Shown: piece by piece, positions 6,497 through 8,269 of the stretch | Layout: every line of letters starts with the position of its first letter | How positions within the stretch are numbered: position 1 is the stretch's first letter | From: an uncultured Eubacteriales bacterium | Lineage (GTDB): Bacteria; Bacillota; Clostridia; Oscillospirales; CAG-272 | Direction of reading: 5' to 3' | Length of the DNA stretch: 8,269 bases | NCBI GenBank assembly: GCA_934462885.1 | Contig: CAKSJC010000067.1 | Location: 1-8,269 of the forward strand | Position numbers and translations under genes: made by a program | The notes under the pieces: generated by a model | Told to the model about the DNA's origin: nothing | Seen by the model: only the letters and a program-made list of their open reading frames with translations | Databases searched by the model: none

Positions 6497-6548
6497 AAAA
6501 AATCTCACCGGAACCGATTTTGTTTAATCGGTTCCGGTGAGATTTTTT
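6497..6548. terminator. Bidirectional intrinsic terminator between convergent genes
   Basis: Arms of 23 bases (6497-6519 and 6526-6548) are fully complementary around the 6-base loop TTGTTT. The core is GC-rich (CTCACCGGAACCG), with six As at the left end and six Ts at the right end. The T-run on either strand makes it work in both directions. It ends the binding-protein transcript on the plus strand and the FeoB-associated gene transcript on the minus strand. Confidence 0.93.
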
Positions 6549-6608
6549 ATACCGGACACGTTCCGAGTCGGTTTTAGTCTGAAAGTTTTTTAGAGTTATA
6601 TTTAACAG

Positions 6609-6656
6609 CTTACGGCATATATGACGCTTCCGTGTGCGTAAGTTTTCGTTTTTTAT
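6609..6656 (+). other. Weak hairpin with T-rich tail
   Basis: CTTACG (6609-6614) pairs with CGTAAG (6637-6642), followed by TTTTCGTTTTTT on the plus strand. It lies between the bidirectional terminator and the stop codon of the minus-strand small gene. It could be a back-up terminator for plus-strand read-through or just chance complementarity. Confidence 0.3.
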
Positions 6657-6674
6657 CGAGGGAAGCACGGAGCG

Positions 6675-6872
6675 TTATTTTTTCTTTGAAGCGGTGTTTT
6701 TTGACAACTCGTGGCACTTACCCGCAAGAGCACAATGCGCACAGTTGCATCCGCAGGATGATTTTCCTTTCTTTTTGTTGTGAACGAGGTTTATGATTAT
6801 CGCGCAGACAATCGCCGCAAGAACAGCGCAGATTAATATTGTTATGATGTTCTCGTTTATCCAAGTAAGCAT
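6675..6872 (-). CDS. FeoB-associated Cys-rich membrane protein
   Basis: A 65-residue protein with a single transmembrane helix near residues 9-30, then a basic stretch (HNKKKGK) and a cysteine cluster C40, C42, C44, C47, C53 (pattern CGCNCAHC then C). This is the layout of the FeoB-associated Cys-rich family, small proteins usually encoded beside the ferrous-iron permease FeoB. Their exact role is not established; iron handling or FeoB stabilisation is presumed. The start at 6872 is chosen because AAAGGAGA (6888-6881) stands 8 bases upstream. A longer in-frame start at 6908 would precede that site and overlap the leader inverted repeat. The gene has its own promoter, and no feoA or feoB is in the window. 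It ends in a Lys-rich tail. Confidence 0.88.
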   Translation of the reverse strand: MLTWINENIITILICAVLAAIVCAIIINLVHNKKKGKSSCGCNCAHCALAGKCHELSKNTASKKK

Positions 6873-6898
6873 ATTGTATCTCTCCTTTCGAGTCGCTG

Positions 6899-6918
6899 GA
6901 GTTAGCACAGACTAACTC
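6899..6918 (-). promoter_or_regulatory. Inverted repeat downstream of the FeoB-associated gene promoter, candidate metal-repressor operator
   Basis: GAGTTAG (6899-6905) and CTAACTC (6912-6918) flank six bases. With the start predicted near 6922, the repeat covers about +5 to +24, a classic repressor position, and it can also form a 7-bp RNA hairpin. The GTTAG/CTAAC half-sites recall DtxR/IdeR-type iron operators, although the spacing differs from the consensus as I remember it. Iron regulation is an inference supported by the gene downstream. Confidence 0.5.
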
Positions 6919-6928
6919 ATCTGAATAT

Positions 6929-6957
6929 ATTATACAGCACGGCGGTTGATTTGTCAA
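6929..6957 (-). promoter_or_regulatory. Sigma-A promoter of the FeoB-associated gene
   Basis: On the minus strand a perfect -35 TTGACA (6957-6952) and a perfect -10 TATAAT (6934-6929) are separated by 17 bases. The start near 6922 gives a leader of about 50 nt containing the inverted repeat and the AAAGGAGA ribosome binding site. A promoter this strong in front of a metal-handling gene is normally held by a repressor. Confidence 0.92.
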
Positions 6958-6987
6958 TGGAGAGGCGAAAATTTTTTTTTGTATATT

Positions 6988-7060
6988 GAGTGGGGATAAT
7001 ATACAGCCTATAAGTAAAGAAAACCGCCCCACTCGCGAGGTTGCGCATTCACGCAACCTC
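6988..7060. other. Unexplained tandem hairpins in the divergent intergenic region
   Basis: GAGTGGGG (6988-6995) pairs perfectly with CCCCACTC (7027-7034) across a 31-base AT-rich loop. Two bases later GAGGTTGCG (7037-7045) pairs perfectly with CGCAACCTC (7052-7060) around CATTCA. A run of nine Ts lies just upstream (6972-6980). It is outside both predicted transcripts (start points near 6922 minus and 7140 plus), so it is not an obvious leader or terminator. It may be a small RNA, a protein-binding site or a remnant. Confidence 0.45.
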
Positions 7061-7104
7061 CGAGGTGCAGCTTTACAATTGAAAAGCATTTGTTCGTCAG
7101 CGAG

Positions 7105-7133
7105 TTGTAAAAAAACAAAGTTTATGGTATTAT
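7105..7133 (+). promoter_or_regulatory. Promoter of the short-chain dehydrogenase gene
   Basis: The -35-like TTGTAA (7105-7110) and -10 TATTAT (7128-7133) are 17 bases apart, with an extended -10 TG at 7125-7126. The predicted start near 7140 leaves a leader of about 74 nt. It is weaker than the other promoters in the window. Confidence 0.72.
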
Positions 7134-7213
7134 GTAAGCAGAAAAATCGCGCGTATCGGAATACATGTGCAAAACGGCTCGTTTGCGCGAAAAAAGAGTA
7201 GAGGAGTATAGTT

Positions 7214-7969
7214 ATGAAAGTGGCGGTAATAACAGGAGCTTCCTCCGGACTTGGAGCGGAGTTTATAAAAAAGATCGGAAAGTATTTTCCGGAGATCGAA
7301 GAATACTGGCTTATCGCAAGGCGTGAAGAAAGGATGCGCGAGATCGCGTCCGAGGTTTCGGTAAAATGCAGGATAATGCCGCTTGACCTTACGCTTGACG
7401 AAAGCTACAAGGAGATAGAAAAGACCGCGGCGGAAGAAAAGGCGGATGTTAAGCTTCTCATAAACAACGCGGGCTGCGGCTTCCTCGGCGATGTTGGAGT
7501 CGGAGATGTGTCGCGGCAGATTCTTATGATAGAGCTTAATCTTAAGGCGCTGACCGCGGTTACGCATGTGCTTCTTCCGTATATGTCAAAGGGGAGCCGC
7601 ATAATCAACGTTTCGTCGATAGCGTCGTTCTGCGCGAACGCGCATATGACGGTGTACAGTTCGACGAAAGCATATGTTTCGTCGTTCACGAGAGGGCTTG
7701 CCGAAGAGTTAAGAGGACGCATGATCCGTGTGACCGCCGTTTGCCCCGGACCGATGGACACGGAATTTATTACGGTCGGCGGAATAAAAGGAAAGTCGAA
7801 AACATTCGATATCCTTCCGTACTGCGATCCCGAAAAAGTTGCGGACGGGACTCTCCGCGCATCTAAAAAAGGGAGAGTATTCTATACGCCTACCTTCTTC
7901 TATAAATTTTACAGATTTGTTGCAAAGCTCCTCCCCGGCGCATGGGTGGTAAAAATGTGCAAAACCTGA
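7214..7969 (+). CDS. Short-chain dehydrogenase/reductase (classical SDR)
   Basis: A 251-residue cytoplasmic NAD(P)-dependent oxidoreductase of normal classical SDR length. It shows the cofactor motif TGASSGLG (7-14), Arg36-Arg37 after the second strand (suggesting NADP preference), NNAG (84-87), and the catalytic set Asn109, Ser135, Tyr148 and Lys152 (YSSTK). PGPMDTEF follows near 177-184. The C-terminal part (about 220-250) is hydrophobic and aromatic, as in SDRs that act on lipid-like substrates or associate with membranes, but the substrate cannot be read from sequence. It resembles general YqjQ/DltE-type SDRs. GAGGAG (7201-7206) with 7-base spacing supports the ATG. It is a single-gene unit with its own promoter and a downstream terminator. 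Confidence 0.88.
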   Translation: MKVAVITGASSGLGAEFIKKIGKYFPEIEEYWLIARREERMREIASEVSVKCRIMPLDLTLDESYKEIEKTAAEEKADVKLLINNAGCGFLGDVGVGDVSRQILMIELNLKALTAVTHVLLPYMSKGSRIINVSSIASFCANAHMTVYSSTKAYVSSFTRGLAEELRGRMIRVTAVCPGPMDTEFITVGGIKGKSKTFDILPYCDPEKVADGTLRASKKGRVFYTPTFFYKFYRFVAKLLPGAWVVKMCKT

Positions 7970-8011
7970 GAGACGGTTAGAACACGGGAACGCCTTTCGA
8001 CACCGGTTTTA

Positions 8012-8075
8012 TGAAAAACTCTTCCCGGCACACACGATTTTTGTAAAAAAATGTGTGCCAAAGTCAAGTTTTTCA
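8012..8075 (+). other. Composite long hairpin downstream of the SDR gene
   Basis: The outer arms TGAAAAACT (8012-8020) and AGTTTTTCA (8067-8075) are exactly complementary. Inside, GGCACACA (8027-8034) pairs with TGTGTGCC (8052-8059), and the tip pairs TTTTT with AAAAA. It lacks a following U-run, so it is probably a 3'-end protecting structure placed before the true terminator. Confidence 0.5.
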
Positions 8076-8083
8076 CCTTAAAT

Positions 8084-8124
8084 AAAAAATGATACTCTGC
8101 GCGCCGAGTATCGTTTTTTATTTT
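8084..8124. terminator. Bidirectional intrinsic terminator after the SDR gene
   Basis: GATACTC (8091-8097) pairs with GAGTATC (8106-8112) around TGCGCGCC. The stem is extended by a wobble pair and by six As (8084-8089) facing six Ts (8114-8119), followed by ATTTT. It serves the SDR transcript on the plus strand. The A-run also allows it to stop any minus-strand transcript entering from the right. Confidence 0.87.
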
Positions 8125-8269
8125 GAGTATCCCTTCCCTATGGGTCGATAAGATCTCGGGGCAAAACAGCCGATTTCTGAAGCAATTCTTAAAGAGCTCC
8201 CTAAATCCTCTGACGGTTTTTGTTTTTTTTTTTTTTTTCAGAGAAATGCTTTCGGTTTGTCTTGATTTT
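8125..8269. other. Non-coding tail with 16-T homopolymer
   Basis: No gene can be supported here. GAGTATC at 8125-8131 repeats the terminator arm at 8106-8112. A run of 16 Ts (8223-8238) is flanked by CTCTGA (8208-8213) and TCAGAG (8238-8243), which are complementary. The minus strand stays open for some distance but shows no start with a ribosome binding site. Confidence 0.5.

Noticed and set aside
8246..8269. ATG at 8246 as the start of a gene running off the right edge
   Set aside because: Only eight codons are visible and only a weak purine stretch (GAGA) after the T-run precedes it, which is insufficient to call.
1..8269. CRISPR array, transposon ends, att sites or phage genes
   Set aside because: No regularly spaced repeats, integrase/transposase motifs or target duplications are visible. 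The tRNA genes at the left edge are not accompanied by an integrase in this window.

Overview
The window reads as chromosomal DNA from a Gram-positive, low-to-moderate-GC member of the Clostridia, probably an uncultured gut- or rumen-type Oscillospirales/Christensenellales-like lineage. That placement is inferred from five things: a FeoB-associated Cys-rich membrane protein (a Bacillota family), two lipoprotein-type binding proteins, very regular TTGACA-17-TATAAT promoters, GGAGG-type ribosome binding sites, and simple hairpin+U-run terminators. No mobile element, CRISPR array, toxin or phage gene is visible.

Layout. (1) 1-245, minus strand: the start of a tRNA operon. A perfect sigma-A promoter (217-245) reads into tRNA-Thr(TGT) and then tRNA-Tyr(GTA), which runs off the left edge. 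(2) 246-858: about 600 bases without a gene. They hold an AT-rich divider, a 27-bp palindrome (396-422), a strong plus-strand promoter (447-475) and a leader of about 375 nt that can fold into at least six successive hairpins. One hairpin resembles an attenuating terminator (553-620). The last (764-847) would bury the ribosome binding site of the first gene. (3) 859-4776: a complete polyamine ABC importer operon in the order ATPase (potA), two permeases (potB, potC), binding lipoprotein (potD), closed by a strong terminator at 4802-4845. (4) 4956-6437: a single-gene unit with its own near-perfect promoter, encoding an orphan solute-binding lipoprotein with no permease or ATPase beside it. It is followed by a perfect 33-nt palindrome and a bidirectional terminator. 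(5) 6675-6872, minus strand: a small FeoB-associated Cys-rich membrane protein with its own promoter and an operator-like inverted repeat just downstream of the start point. FeoA and FeoB are not in the window. (6) 6958-7213: a divergent intergenic region with an unexplained pair of hairpins and the promoter of the next gene. (7) 7214-7969: a classical short-chain dehydrogenase/reductase, followed by a composite hairpin, a bidirectional terminator and a non-coding tail with a 16-T run.

The potABCD genes should work as one unit: PotD captures spermidine or putrescine outside the membrane, PotB and PotC form the channel, and PotA hydrolyses ATP. The most promising undescribed element is the long structured leader in front of this operon. 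It has the architecture expected of a cis-regulatory RNA, and I could not match it to a riboswitch class I know. This is a by-eye reading; no folding or homology search was run.
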